A stretch of DNA of 64,000 bases from Termitomyces sp. T153 (Eukaryota; Basidiomycota; Agaricomycetes; Agaricales; Lyophyllaceae): contig JACKQL020000079.1 in assembly GCA_018296165.2 (NCBI GenBank), positions 62,001-126,000 on the forward strand, in the 5' to 3' direction. A model generated the notes under the pieces. It saw only the letters and a program-made list of their open reading frames with translations. It made no database searches and was not told the origin of the DNA. The position numbers and the translations under genes were made by a program. Of this stretch, positions 46,792 through 58,237 are shown in pieces; the first letter of the stretch is position 1; each line of letters begins with the position of its first letter.

Positions 46792-47052
46792 AATCCCGCC
46801 AAGCCCCGGAACCCCCGGGACTGACCCAACACAGATGGCAGTAGTGGGCATAACCCCTGCCTCTGGGTTCACCAGGGATTCAACTTCCACCACTACTCTC
46901 CTACATGTTTTCACTTACTCCTCTCCCCGCACTATCTGAAAATCTCTACACTCAGCAGAAGGACCAGAGAAATGTATAGCGACAAAATGGTGAATGTACA
47001 TATCGAACAAGAATGGACAGAGAGCAATTCAACAACGGGGCCCGGGTTCCCC
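46792..47052. other. Spacer between pol and the antisense gene
   Basis: About 260 bp after the pol stop without a recognised feature. It probably contains the convergent 3' ends of the sense and antisense transcripts. Confidence 0.4.
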
Positions 47053-48749
47053 TCACCCCTCCTCCTCCTCCAACCCTAACCCCGCTACCCTTCCCACCAT
47101 GAACACTTCCAACTGTGCCACTACTGTTGCCAGAACCTCGGGTTGCCCGGGAAGCGGTTCCCCCACGTCCATTGCCATCTCCCACCACGCTCTGGGGTCT
47201 GCCATCACCCTCCGCCAGTGCCCTGCCAACAGATGCCCCATCTGCGTAACCCCTTGACCCAACTCCAGTGGAAGGTCCCTGGGCATCCTCAACAACCCAT
47301 CATGGATGGACCCCAGTGCTGCCGACGCTCCGTCAAGAAGGATGCGATGCTCCCTGGCCCAGTCTACGGAAATGGAATCAGTGCTTAAGAGACAGGAAGC
47401 GAGGAAACCACTCATGAAGCACTCCTCGCCAGCCCAAGGCCGCCTCATTGGCAAGCCATTCCTCCTGCCGCCGCGCCCTCTCCACCACCGCCTGGACTTC
47501 CCCAGTGCTAGAACCCTGCTGAGTCTCCCACGCCCCTGAGCCTCCTGCCTGCTGCATTGCCCCCTCTGCCATCTCTGCCCGCACCTGCAAATGCACCATC
47601 CGCACTTTCAACTCCTGCAGATGGGACAATCGCTCCGCAGCAGTCCCCATGGCGATGTCCTTATCCTTCCGCGCCAAGTCCCGTTCCCTCCAAACCCCAT
47701 CCAGCTCCCATCGAGCCCCATCCCTCTCCTCCCGTACCCCCTGAACTTCCTCCTCGCATGCGACCAACAACCATTCCAAGCTCTCTACCCGACACCACAG
47801 AAAGGCCTCCGCAACCGACCACGACCTATCCGTGGACTGCTCAACGGGGGCTCCGGATGTAGGGGAGTATACTGTGGAACCAGGGGGGCCCCCCATTGCC
47901 TGCTCACCCCATGCCTGCTTACTGGGACCCACCTCGGGTGAAGGAGACGCTCTCCGTTTCCCTTTCTCCTGCGTGGAAGGGGCCCCCTCCCTCCGTCCAC
48001 CCTGCGGGGGCCCCACCTTCATAACAGGTGCGCTAACCCGTTCCCCTTCCCCAGCCCCGGAGCCCCTCCCCGACACCCTGCCCTTCCGCCCTTCCTCCAG
48101 TTGTGCCGCAACCCAATCTCGATCCCACCCTTGCTCTGCCGTGATGCAGGCAGCACACCAACCCAGGGAGACGGAGCACTTCTCATGCCACGAACGGCAC
48201 GGAAGGCATACCAACATGTCCCGCCATACCCCCAATGCAGGCACCTCAAATTCACACTGCTCCCCTCATCGGGTGCAAGACGCACACTGCAGGGGCATGT
48301 TAGTCCGGGAAACATAAAGCTAAGTAACCACTCACTGGGGCCGCTGCCTGACACCACTCAAAGGTGGGGGGACCCCTTGCTTGACCCACTACCTCGGCAA
48401 ACTGCTCTGGTGTCACCTCCACCTGTACCACCCTCAAACCCTCTGGGACAAGCTGGACCACCCCCGGACAAATGCCAGACTTGGAGCATGTAGAAGGGGC
48501 CATGCCTGCCGGTGGCTGCATCACGTCCACACCAGACGATGGCCCTGAGGGACCTGCCATGGCTGCGGACAACTCTGTGAAGGACCAATCAGTATTCTGG
48601 GGTACAGGAAACAGACCACCCTCACGGCTATGGTACATCACCTCAACCCAACGGCGATCTCAACAACCCTCTGAATCCTCGGAAGACAACAGCTGGGATG
48701 GCGGGGACGGCGACCTAGATGCTGTGGGAGAATAAGCTGAAGAAGACAT
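47053..48749 (-). pseudogene. Antisense accessory gene of the chromovirus, damaged
   Basis: Homologous in order and position to 20308-21438. It starts at ATG 48749 (MSSSAYSPTASRSPSP). A long frame at 48244-47378 (288 codons) holds a Cys-rich segment with C-x2-C-x6-C-x6-C-x2-C spacing near its start (LVCLPCRSWHEKC ... WCAAC), a basic stretch, a charged heptad-like region (REERDGARWELDGVWRERD) and RRQEEWLANEAA. The last exon (47388-47053) reads WAREHRILLDGASAALGSIHDG. The intron donor before it is ATGAGT where the other copy has GTGAGT, and stops lie in the first part. The Cys pattern suggests a zinc-binding fold, and the product may bind nucleic acid; that is inference. The family was not recognised. 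Confidence 0.6.
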
Positions 48750-48962
48750 TATAACATGCTGGGGGACTCCCAGGTGCGTCCACCCCTTTTAATAACTTAG
48801 GAAGGAGCCCCTGGCAAACGGCAGCCGCACCTCAACTTCCTTCCCCATGCCACCACCGCTCGCTGCGGTTTGATCAATATTGATCAACTTCGATTCCCAT
48901 GCCCTACCAATCCCCGACTTGCTCCCTGCGTCTCGAGGGTCTTGACGCTGAAGGGGGGGTAA
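48750..48962 (-). promoter_or_regulatory. Antisense-gene upstream region with an 18-bp palindrome and the polypurine tract
   Basis: On the minus strand TATTAAAAG (about 48795-48787) lies about 40 nt before the antisense ATG. A perfect palindrome TTGATCAATATTGATCAA spans 48870-48887. The block is conserved at 20097-20307 and, CpG-decayed, at 2932-3143. On the plus strand its last 12 bp (AAGGGGGGGTAA, 48951-48962) are the polypurine tract in front of the 3' LTR. Confidence 0.5.
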
Positions 48963-49947
48963 TGTCATGACCCACTCCCTAGACACTGTTCCCAACCCCT
49001 CCCAAGTTCCTGTCTAACTCCTCTGAACCCTGCCCACACTGGATAACTCCGGCGCTTCTCCAGCAAACCCCGACAGCAACTCCAACACCCTCTCCGTAGC
49101 CATCAACACTCCCCCTGAAACCTTCCCCTACCATTCCTGACCACGTCATACGTTCCCGACCCCCTACCCTAATTTACCCAACCTGTTCCAGAGTATCACG
49201 ACGTCCTTGGAGCGGCCCATGCCCCCAACTGATCCCATCAGAATACCGCCACAGCCCGCCCTTGGATCATACCCAACACCCATCAACTCTGCACAGCTCC
49301 GTCGACTCCCGCCGCCATATCCACCACCCTCCAGGGTACCCAGTAGTCAGTATATAAGTCATAGAATAACTCCTCAAACTTTAGTCTTGATATTACATTT
49401 ACCAGTTTCCTATATTTTGTCTCTAGTCTTGTCTCTGTTTCTGTTTTTAAGTTTCGAATCTATCTTTTTCCTCAGTCTCATCTCATCTCTGTCTCATCTT
49501 GACTGTACATATTTCCTTTGTCCTACTAAGTTCCCCTTGCTCCCTACATCAGTATGAACTCTGCGCACATGCCACGACCCAAACATTCTTACGACAACTC
49601 CAACCCTCGCTCCCTGCTCGGCCCCGGGACCCCTCAAGCCCTGGAAACCCCCTATCCAGCTCCGACCCCGCCCCCATCACCCGAGAAACCTCCGCTTACC
49701 CTGCAATCTATTTGTGCGCCCATGAACTAGCCCTGACACCCGCCCTGGGTCAATGACCAGTACCTTTGGTCTTAGACTCCTCTGGACCATTCAGGACTTA
49801 CTCGGGCCGCTTTCCCTAGGAACCCCCTTGCAAGCTTTCCCCACCTCCGCTCCAACTCCGGACACCTGGTTATAAGCGCAGGACATCGCATCCGCCTAGT
49901 AAGGACTCACCAGTGTACTGAGCCCCCATCGTCAGCAGAACCTGACA
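48963..49947 (+). repeat. 3' LTR of the chromovirus
   Basis: 985 bp, TGTCATGACCC...AGAACCTGACA. The TATA box is at about 49350 and AGTCTTGATATTA at 49383-49395. It is uninterrupted and serves as reference for the 5' LTR, which differs at a number of scattered positions. Confidence 0.92.
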
Positions 49948-50312
49948 CTAGAAGTGAATATTCAAAACCACTAGACAATTGAGGAGCTGTGTTAGGTGCT
50001 TCAAGAATACTAGCCATAAAGTGCTGCCATTGTGTAAATCCAAATTGGCCCAAGGCTTGATCTAACTGTAGCCATATTCTTTCTTCATCTTCTACACAAT
50101 TCCCAGGTATTCTCCATTCCTCAAGATTTGTAGGAAGCTGTTCAGAATGATCGATGGGGTGAGACTGCACAGATTATTATAAGGTTGACACACACCTTCT
50201 GACGAATGCGGCGCCTCGTATTGCGTGGACAATGGGTGTCCCAGAATATATATGAGGCTAGTATGGCTGTACCGATCGTAGCTAAAGTGCGGCCCAGAGA
50301 TAGGGAAGACAT
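49948..50312 (-). pseudogene. Kinase-like gene copy 4, 5' part
   Basis: The ATG at 50312 opens MSSLSLGRTLATIGTA. The first exon ends at a GTGTGT donor, and the second exon reads LPTNLEEWRIPGNC ... DEERIWLQLDQALGQFGFTQWQHF and LSSGFEY. It then stops at the retrotransposon border, where the CTAGA duplication overlaps the sequence TTCTAGCCAGG that continues at 36623. It is the N-terminal half of the same gene as 35556-36623. Confidence 0.85.
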
Positions 50313-51931
50313 GGGAATTCCCGCTATCCTGTAGTGAGGAGTCTTCGAGTTTGATTGGCAGTGTCAATGTTGACCTTCGCACGCGCGCCCTTGCTTGTTA
50401 TCAGATCTGATAATAAATCGTCAAGTTCAGCCCTCGATTGGGTGCTCTGTATTGTAGACTGCCTTTCCCCTTTGCAGTCACCTGCAGCGCAATAGGTATG
50501 CCACCATAAGTGTTCACTCACACTCGAGAGTCATGTGATCAATTGCTCACATAGTGATGGTTAGTTAAATTCCCAGTCTTTAAATATTTTTTGGAGGTCC
50601 ATTTCTGGCAATGTTTGGCTACAGAACCAAGTAAACACTTTTCCAGGGTTGCCTTCCTGCCTTCCTGCCTTGAGAGTTTTGACAAGCTGAAGATCAGTAA
50701 GCTTGACTCAGTATGGCCGTGAAGAATTCCATTTACATTTCCCTTACTTATTAAACTTATCATTCCCACTAAACAACAATTAGTCTGTTGATGAGTTCAA
50801 CATCATTGTTGATGCAGATGTACTCTGCCCATATTGCCACACTCGTGAAGTCAGACTACTGAACTAAGAGAATGAACAAAAGGGAAGCAAGAAGTGCGTC
50901 AACAATCTCAAGAAAAGAAATCAAGCTCAAGTCATCAAAAAAGCCCAGACAAAGGCAGCCGGTTTCTTTACAAAAAGTCACTCATGTTCTGCCAAGAGTA
51001 TCCACACCTTCTCCTATTCATTCCACCTCACTGCTATTGCAGAGCATTGATCAATCTGCCTTCACTGCATTCCATGAAGCTATACATCTTCTCTGCAGAT
51101 TCAGGAGAAGATCCTTGCTCTTCCGAAAAAAGCCAGGCTTTGATTCTTGAATTCTGAATGCTCATGATCAAGGCGCCTTCCGAGGGACTTCCAAGTTGGT
51201 CGTCCCATCTGAACATGCTTTGAATGATATAGGTGGCTTAGAACTCATTACATGCTCACCACCAGTTTCACCATCATTTTGCCTCCGCGCATCAACGGTA
51301 TGCGTGACACGATTGATCGGGATTGACTGGCCATTGAATACGTTTGCGTCTCCAAATTGTTCTCTAATATACAGCCGACTTGCTAACACAGCTTTCAGTT
51401 CTTCTCGAGTCAAACGACTCACAGTCTCGATGCTTCATGTACGGGAGTTTACTTCGTCTTCCTCGTAGACTCAAGTTCAATCATCGTGATGCAGCCCAGA
51501 ACGGACGGCTTAGGTCGGTGACAGCGGTTCCTGGATGACGGTGCTGATACTTGATATGGTTTGCTTGTTCCGACTCTTAACTCTTGAACCTCGCACATTC
51601 ATGCCGTCGTAGATTAAACAATGTTTAGGTTCGCTTTTCGTTGTGATTTCCCTCTTTCTATACCAACCCTCTCGATACAATTTTCTTGCTTTCAGTGGAA
51701 CGGGCAGATACACAGAACTGTGACATATGATGGGAGACCATCTTGGATACATACATATCTTGATTCGCATCAAATTCCGAGTCGTCAGGGGCCTTGTGCT
51801 TGTTTCTGACCCCGTTCAAATGATGCATTTAGGCCGAGCCTCTCGCGTTTCGGCTCCTTGAGGAGCTTGAAGCCCCCCCACATCTGCGTGCTCTCTGATC
51901 GCTGGACGTTCTCATTCGCAGCTGCGCTGCT
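50313..51931. other. Intergenic; one weak open frame
   Basis: Unique DNA between kinase copy 4 and the chitin synthase. A minus-strand frame at 51422-51168 (84 codons, MSRLTREELKAVLASRLY) could be an exon, but it has no recognisable domain or partner exon, so it is not called as a gene. CCTTCCTGCCTTCCTGCCTT near 50655 is a small repeat. Confidence 0.35.
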
Positions 51932-54900
51932 ATGGCCTCCAAACACTCACCGCAGTCTTCCGTCGAATCAGTCGTCTCCGCCTATGCCTCCATTGGCGAG
52001 CATCAATGTACGCATCCGACGGAGGGGCCCCATCATGTCTATTTCCCTGGTGGTCACAGACCTAATGAAAGTTTGGATTCGTTCGACAGCCAAGATTCAT
52101 GTGTGTTTGACTATCTCTATTCGAATGTGAGAGCGTACTCATTCTGTTCGAGTAGACAAGCACATCCCGCCTGGCCTGGATGAGCCCAAGTTTCTGAAGC
52201 GGTATGTCATATATTAGTGCACCCGTCTTTCTCGTACTTTATGTAATATACTTCGATATTAGCCCCAGGGCAATTGACCCGAATCTCTTCCCCGTTCCCG
52301 CCTCTCCCTCACCTTTCAACCTCCCTAATACGCCAGCGCAGCCCACTTCTCCGTATTACTGGGGACAGGATAATGGTTTAAATGACTCCCGCCTGTCTGT
52401 CTTTTCGACTGTTGACTCACGCTGGCGGAAAAGGCAGAGGGCGGCGGTGAAACGTGGTATCGTGCGCAAAGTCAAACTCACTAAAGGTAACTTCATCGCG
52501 GAGTACCCAGTCCCAACGGCCGTTAAGAATGCCATTGAACCGGTCTACGCCGGGCACGATTACACAACGGAGTTTTCGTAAGTTTTTCTCCTCAAAACGG
52601 ATAATTACCCATGAGACGTTTTGGATTTTAGGCACATGCGGTACACGGCCGCTACTTGTGACCCGGACGATTTCACGGAAGCGAATGGATACTCCTTACG
52701 GACCAAGATGTATAACAGGGACACAGAAATCCTTATTGCTGTGACTTCTTACAATGAGGATAAGACTCTTTATGCGCGTACTCTCCACGGTGTCATGACG
52801 AACATCCGTGATATATGCAAGACGAAGCAGTCTAAGTTCTGGCGGAAGGACGCGGAAGAGGGTCTCCCGAACTGGCAAAAGATCACTGTCGCGCTTATTG
52901 TAGATGGTTTGGCCCCAATGGACAAGAGCGTCTTGGATATTTTGGCGACGGTCGGGGTGTACCAAGACGGTGTCATGAAGAAGCAGGTTGATGGAAAGGA
53001 CACAGTGGCCCATATCTTTGAAGTGCGTTGTTGTTGTTTTGATTATTTTCGACGAATGTTCATCCGACTTCCTGGATAGTATACTACTCAACTTTCCGTC
53101 GACCACAAGCCCCAACTCGTCCTTCCTCAAGCTGATGATCCTAACAACCTGAACTTGGTTCCCGTTCAAATCATCCTCATTATCAAGGCCCAGAATCAGA
53201 AGAAGATCAACTCCCACCGTTGGCTGTTCAATGCGGTGGGAAGGATGCTTAACGTAAGTTCCCGCGATTCGCCTTATCCTTTCGCCCGCTAATCACGATT
53301 GCAGCCAGAGGTTTGTGTCCTAATTGATGCTGGCACCAAACCTGGACACAAGTCCATCTACTATCTCTGGGAGGCTTTCCACAACGATGCTACTCTCGGT
53401 GGATGCTGTGGAGAAATTCACGCTATGTTGAAGGGTGGTAAGAAGCTCCTGAATCCTCTTGTTGCTGCACAAAACTTCGAGTATAAGATGTCCAACATTC
53501 TCGGTATGCTTTCTTCGATAGTCCATCTTCGTGACGGATAAACTAATTATAGTCTTGTAGATAAACCCCTTGAGAGCAGCTTCGGCTATGTTTCGGTCCT
53601 GCCTGGTGCTTTCAGTGCCTACCGTTACCGGTATGTCAAATCCTCTAGATGTGTTCTTTTCTGTTTGACATCCTTTGTAGTGCCATCCAAGGTCGCCCGC
53701 TTGAGCAATACTTCCATGGTGATCACTCCCTAGCTGAGCGCCTCGGCGACAAGGGCATTAATGGCATGTCAATTTTCACGAAGAACATGTTTCTAGGTAT
53801 GTTTTGGCGTTTATGCAGGGATATCTCTCTCTTAATTTCGTCCTTTAGCCGAGGATCGTATCCTATGCTTCGAGCTCGTTGCCAAGGCTGGCGAACGATG
53901 GACCCTCACCTATGTTAAACCTAGCAAGGCTGAAACTGATGTCCCGGAAAGCGCTCCCGAACTTATCGGTCAGCGTCGTCGCTGGCTCAATGGTTCCTTC
54001 GCCGCCTCCGTCTACTCTTTGATCAATTTCTACAAGATTTACCAGTCGAAGCACAACATTCTCCGCATGTTCTTCTTCCACATTCAAGCTCTAGTACGTA
54101 ACACTTTTATACATCCTCGAGGATAGAAATCCATGGGTTTTTATACAGTTCAACGCGGCTACACTTTTTTTCACCTGGTTCTCCTTGGCAAACTTGTGGC
54201 TTACGTTCAGTATCATCATCGACCTACTTCCCTCCCAGGGTATCGTCATTGGAGGTCATATTGTCGTCATACATTGGATCAATCAGGCTCTGAAATGGAT
54301 TTATCTCATCTTTTTGGCTCTTCAATTTTTGCTAGCTCTTGGAAACAGGCCCAAAGGAGAACGAACAGCATACACGGTTACTCTATGGTACGCCATTACT
54401 TTGTTTACCAGTCTACCGTCACTGATTTTCGATCGAAGGGTTTACGCCTTCCTTTCGGCCTATCTTCTCATCTGCTCCTTGTGGCTTACGGGCTTGTCCT
54501 TCAAAGCCATTCCTGAACGTGTCGCTCAGCATAAAGGATTCATTGAGACCTTCCTTCAGCCTCCTCTTGGCCCGTTGATGGCAGCTATGATCGCGACATT
54601 CGGTATCTATTTCATCGCCTCCACCCTCTTCGTAAGTCCTCTCCGATAGTATGTCTCATCTCGTCCAATAACCTTTTCTCAGTTCGATCCTGCACACATG
54701 TTCCACTCGTTCCCCCAGTACCTCCTATTGGCTCCTAGTTTCGTCAACGTGCTTAACGTCTATGCATTCTGTAACTTGCACGACGTCTCGTGGGGTACTA
54801 AAGGTTCTGATAAAAATGAAGCGCTTCCGTCGATCAAGTCCAAGGCTACTGCTGACGCTGCAGTTGTTGAAGATACGATGAACACCCAAGAGGATATCAA

Positions 54901-55328
54901 CGCCGCCTTCCAGGAAACTGTCACCCGTGCTCTGAGGAAGGATGAGACGGAGGAGACGCACGAAAAGCCGACTTTGGACGATGAGAACAAGACCTTTCGT
55001 ACCTGGCTGGTCGCCTCGTGGATGCTTAGCAACGCTATCCTCGTGCTCGTCGTCGAGAACCTCAACGGCTGGCTTAACATTGAGTCGAAAAACATAACTG
55101 GCAAGTTCATTCAGAAGTGGCTCCTCGATTATGGAGCCAAACGCAACATGTACTTCACTGTGCTGCTTTATAGTACCTTTGCTCTTTCTTTGGTGCGCTT
55201 TATTGGGGTAAGCTCCGTTCCTCGAATTGCATTTTTCAACATTTTCTGATTACCACTTCTAGTGTTTGTACTATTGGACCAAGATGCACCTTACTCGGGG
55301 TATTCGTCGTATTTTCAGACTGAATTGA
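51932..55328 (+). CDS. Chitin synthase (division I, class I-III type)
   Basis: Twelve exons (51932-52100, 52156-52201, 52263-52577, 52632-53022, 53080-53253, 53305-53503, 53561-53630, 53681-53796, 53849-54093, 54149-54631, 54683-55207, 55263-55328) join to 933 codons. The enzyme polymerises UDP-GlcNAc into chitin at the plasma membrane and extrudes it to the wall. Visible motifs are [57 protein letters not shown] (catalytic Asp) and QRRRWLNGS. About seven hydrophobic segments follow from 54030 to the end, with a variable charged loop at 54800-54990. The N-terminus ([10 protein letters not shown]) and first intron (52101-52155) are the least certain; the alternative GTGAGA donor at 52127 would give a 29-nt intron in the wrong frame. 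It looks intact. Confidence 0.9.
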
Positions 55329-55777
55329 ATTGAGGACGCAAAGGGCAGATAATGTGTATTACTCATCTACACTCTCTTCTGTGAATATATATGCCTTATG
55401 AAAACACCTCGGTAAAAGAGAAAAGTTCTTGGCTGTGGCGATTCCCTTTTCCATGGGTCATCATAACATGTTAATGTGCATCACAGAAAATAAGTGGCGA
55501 TATCGATATGTATATGATATGGTAAGGAATAGTATATAGTAGGACGGGGCCGAGCTCAGAAGAAACATGGGCAGGCCAGCGACAGAGCGTTGGCGCTCGT
55601 ACCAACCCAATGCGGTCAACCTCAACTTCAGGGAAGTGCTGCAGGCGGCATATAGAGCAAGCCAGAGCACCCAATTTGTCATGGTCAAAATCGGAGTTGA
55701 ACCTATTTTGGGTTACCCCCGCGTCATGCATTGTTAGACAAAAAAAACTCGAGGCTACAAGGCCAGTAGGAATTCCA
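55329..55777. other. Intergenic; upstream region of kinase copy 1
   Basis: The 3' flank of the chitin synthase. GGAATTCCAATG before the kinase ATG is shared with copies 2 and 3, so the duplicated unit begins in this stretch. Confidence 0.5.
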
Positions 55778-57200
55778 ATGTCTTCCTCTGTCGGTCGCAC
55801 TTTAGCCACGATCGGTACAGCTCTAGTAGCTTTGTATGTATTCTGGGATGCCCATTGTCCACGCAACGCCAGGCGCCGCATTCGTCAGAAGGTGCGTCAA
55901 CCATGGAATAATCTGTGTAGTCCCACCTGAAGGATTAGCATAAACAGCTTCCTGCGAACCTTGATGAATGGAGAATACCTGGGAATTGTGCAGAAGATGA
56001 AGAAAGAATATGGCTACAGTTAGATGAAATCTTGGGCCGATGGGGATTCACACAGTGGCAGCACTACATGGCTAGTATTCTTGAAGCACCTGGTAAAGCT
56101 CCTCAGTTGTCTAGCGGTTTTGGATATACACCTCTAGCCAGGACAACACCTATCCGGCTAGGACGGTTTGAATATACAGTCGGTATCCTTGCTTCGCTTT
56201 GTATATGCTACCTTTCTCGAACTTGTTCTCCATATAGAATCCACTCTCCCGCGCTGTTCGTACCCAGGACGGCCACGATGTTATCATCCGTGTCATTGTT
56301 ATTGGACAGGAAGGGCATGAACACTTAAAAATTCTCAGAAAACTCGCAACTGGCCCTTTAAGTTTGTACAGCGAAAATCATGCCCTTCCCATGTTCGCAG
56401 AACTACAGTTCGAAGACATCATCTTTGGCGTCTTTCCTAAAGTTGGAGGTTCTGTCTTGAGAGCACATGGCTATTGGCCAAGGAACTCAGTGGGGGACAT
56501 CGTTGACGTGCTGTTACAAATGTTAGAGGTGATGATCTCGTTGCTTGTGCATGTCAATGTATCTATTGATACAGGTCATGAAGGCTCTGGTATTTATTCA
56601 TTCACATAATGTTGCTCATCGAGTGAGTTCTGCCATGTTACTAGTAGGGCGTCTAGGTACTCATCCTTTCCTTTTCTCGATCGGGACGCATTTATGGACA
56701 ACTTTGTCGTTCAATGGCAGCCAGAATCACTGGCAGCAAAGAAGATATCCATTTCCCGACCTCGCGTCTACTTGATTGATTTTGAAGTTGCTATGCAGTT
56801 TTCAGAAGACTGTCCAATTGAACAGCGTGTGTGTGTGGGCCCTCCCCTCGGCGGTTCCTTTCCTTCACCTGAAATGTACAAGCGTCAATGCCCTCCCGAG
56901 GTCAAGTCTGGAAAGCCTTATGATCCCTTCAAGCTAGATGTTTGGCAGCTAGCAAGCAGTCTACATAAATTCAAGGTACTTGGTCTTCCTTGCTTGCTTG
57001 CTTTCAATCTCATCGCCTTTCAGAGCAAAATACCAGCTATCGACGAGACTCTAGCAGCAATGACTGATGATGATCCAGTTTTCCGGCTTGATGCACGACA
57101 GGCCTTAGATCGACTTGGTCATATTGTCGCCTCCATGCCTCCAGAGTCGTTACTATTCGAGCCCGAAGGCGCCTTCAAGTTCAAGTCTAGTACCAATTAG
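55778..57200 (+). CDS. Kinase-like paralogue 1, with a lost splice acceptor
   Basis: Exons by comparison with copies 2 and 3 are 55778-55891, 55948-56178, 56238-56528, 56575-56622, 56685-56975 and a last exon ending 57200. The N-terminus carries a hydrophobic segment (TLATIGTALVALYVFW), a likely membrane anchor. It is followed by EEWRIPGN-type and IWLQLDE segments, then a protein-kinase-like core: HDVIIRVIV, HSHNVAHR|DAFMDNF, VYLIDFEV, FKLDVWQL. The acceptor before DAF is GG (56683-56684) instead of AG, inside the catalytic HRD motif, and the nearest upstream AG would shift the frame. The copy is therefore probably not made correctly. The family is common in Agaricomycetes and of unknown function. 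Confidence 0.65.
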
Positions 57201-58237
57201 GCAATATTTTCATCAAGTTCCGGGTGTAATGTTGATTCCTCCCAGCCTTCAACAGTGAATATTAATATGCCTGGACGTACAACCAAGAATTTTCCGAGTT
57301 CTACATGATCTCTCTGCGACCTGCCTAGTCTTTTTCTAGTTATCTTGGTGGGAGCCGCCTTTGAACTAGAAGGTTTACCAACAACAGCGGATGAGATGAT
57401 GATTTTCGGAGGGTGTAGCTCTCAAATATTCCATGGACAGGCGTAATGTGACTTTTTGTCTGGAAACATGTGCAAGGTTAGTAAGTACTGCCTGGCCGAT
57501 TGATCAAGAAAAAGGCTCCTACTGACATTAGTCTCCTTGAAATACCGCTCGCTATTTGGATCAGTACAGTCTGTCGACGTCGAATACTTCTTAGATTCTC
57601 CCTGATTTATTTCGGAGCCATTCAAGCAGATGAGGAAGTTACAAGTCGTTATATCGTCGTGAGTTCGCCCATACGCACTTCAAGCTCTCATGAGTTCAAT
57701 GTACATCGATCCGTCTGCATAAATCACAGCGGCAGCGCGCAATGTCTAGCACTTGCAGGCCTTTCTATATGAAGCGGTTCTTGGGCTTTCTTTCTATTCA
57801 AAGGGAGATTCGAAAGCGACGATAGGCTTCCGTTTCCGCCGTTCAGTGCCAGCCTTGTTGTGAGGTCTCCACAATCTGAAAATTGTGAGGGAATAAAGGT
57901 GCTTCATTGTCCTGCCTCGCAACCTTGTTCGGGTTGTAGCCCGGGTGGAGCCTTGGCCGTCAATGCGCTAGACATCTGTGGGACAGATGACAATAAAGAT
58001 ATTAATTCCGAGCCACGTAGGACAGGACAGGACACAGAATAGGATAGGATTTTTTAGAATTACCGTTTCCATCATTTTACGGTCTTTTCTTTTAGTTTTC
58101 TCTTGTCATGTACATGACGTCCAGCAATCACCTTACTAGATATTGTACTTATAGAAAACCCACGCGGGAACTTACCAGTACTGGCAAAAAACTCGAAAAG
58201 TACAAGACTCACTACATACAGAGTAGCTGGAATTCCA
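57201..58237. other. Intergenic between kinase copies 1 and 2
   Basis: The first 240 bp (to about 57440) resemble the 3' flank of copies 2 and 4 (CTTGGTGGGAGCCGC, GGAGGGTGTAGCTCTCAAAT), so the duplication unit includes downstream DNA. GGACAGGACAGGACA near 58020 is a small repeat. No gene is supported. Confidence 0.5.

Larger units (their letters stand above)
36624..49947 (+). mobile_element. Full-length Ty3/gypsy chromovirus (family B), TSD CTAGA, with two nested solo LTRs
   Basis: The element runs from TGTCATGACCC at 36624 to CCTGACA at 49947 and is flanked by CTAGA (36619-36623 and 49948-49952). In order it has the 5' LTR (interrupted), a self-complementary primer site, gag, protease, RT, RNase H, integrase (interrupted), a chromodomain, an antisense gene, a purine tract and the 3' LTR. 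Solo family-A LTRs at 36927-38077 and 45332-46495 were inserted later. Gag and pol carry many stops, several at CGA-to-TGA type positions, and a frame change at a C run. It can no longer move by itself. It disrupts kinase-like gene copy 4. Confidence 0.93.
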
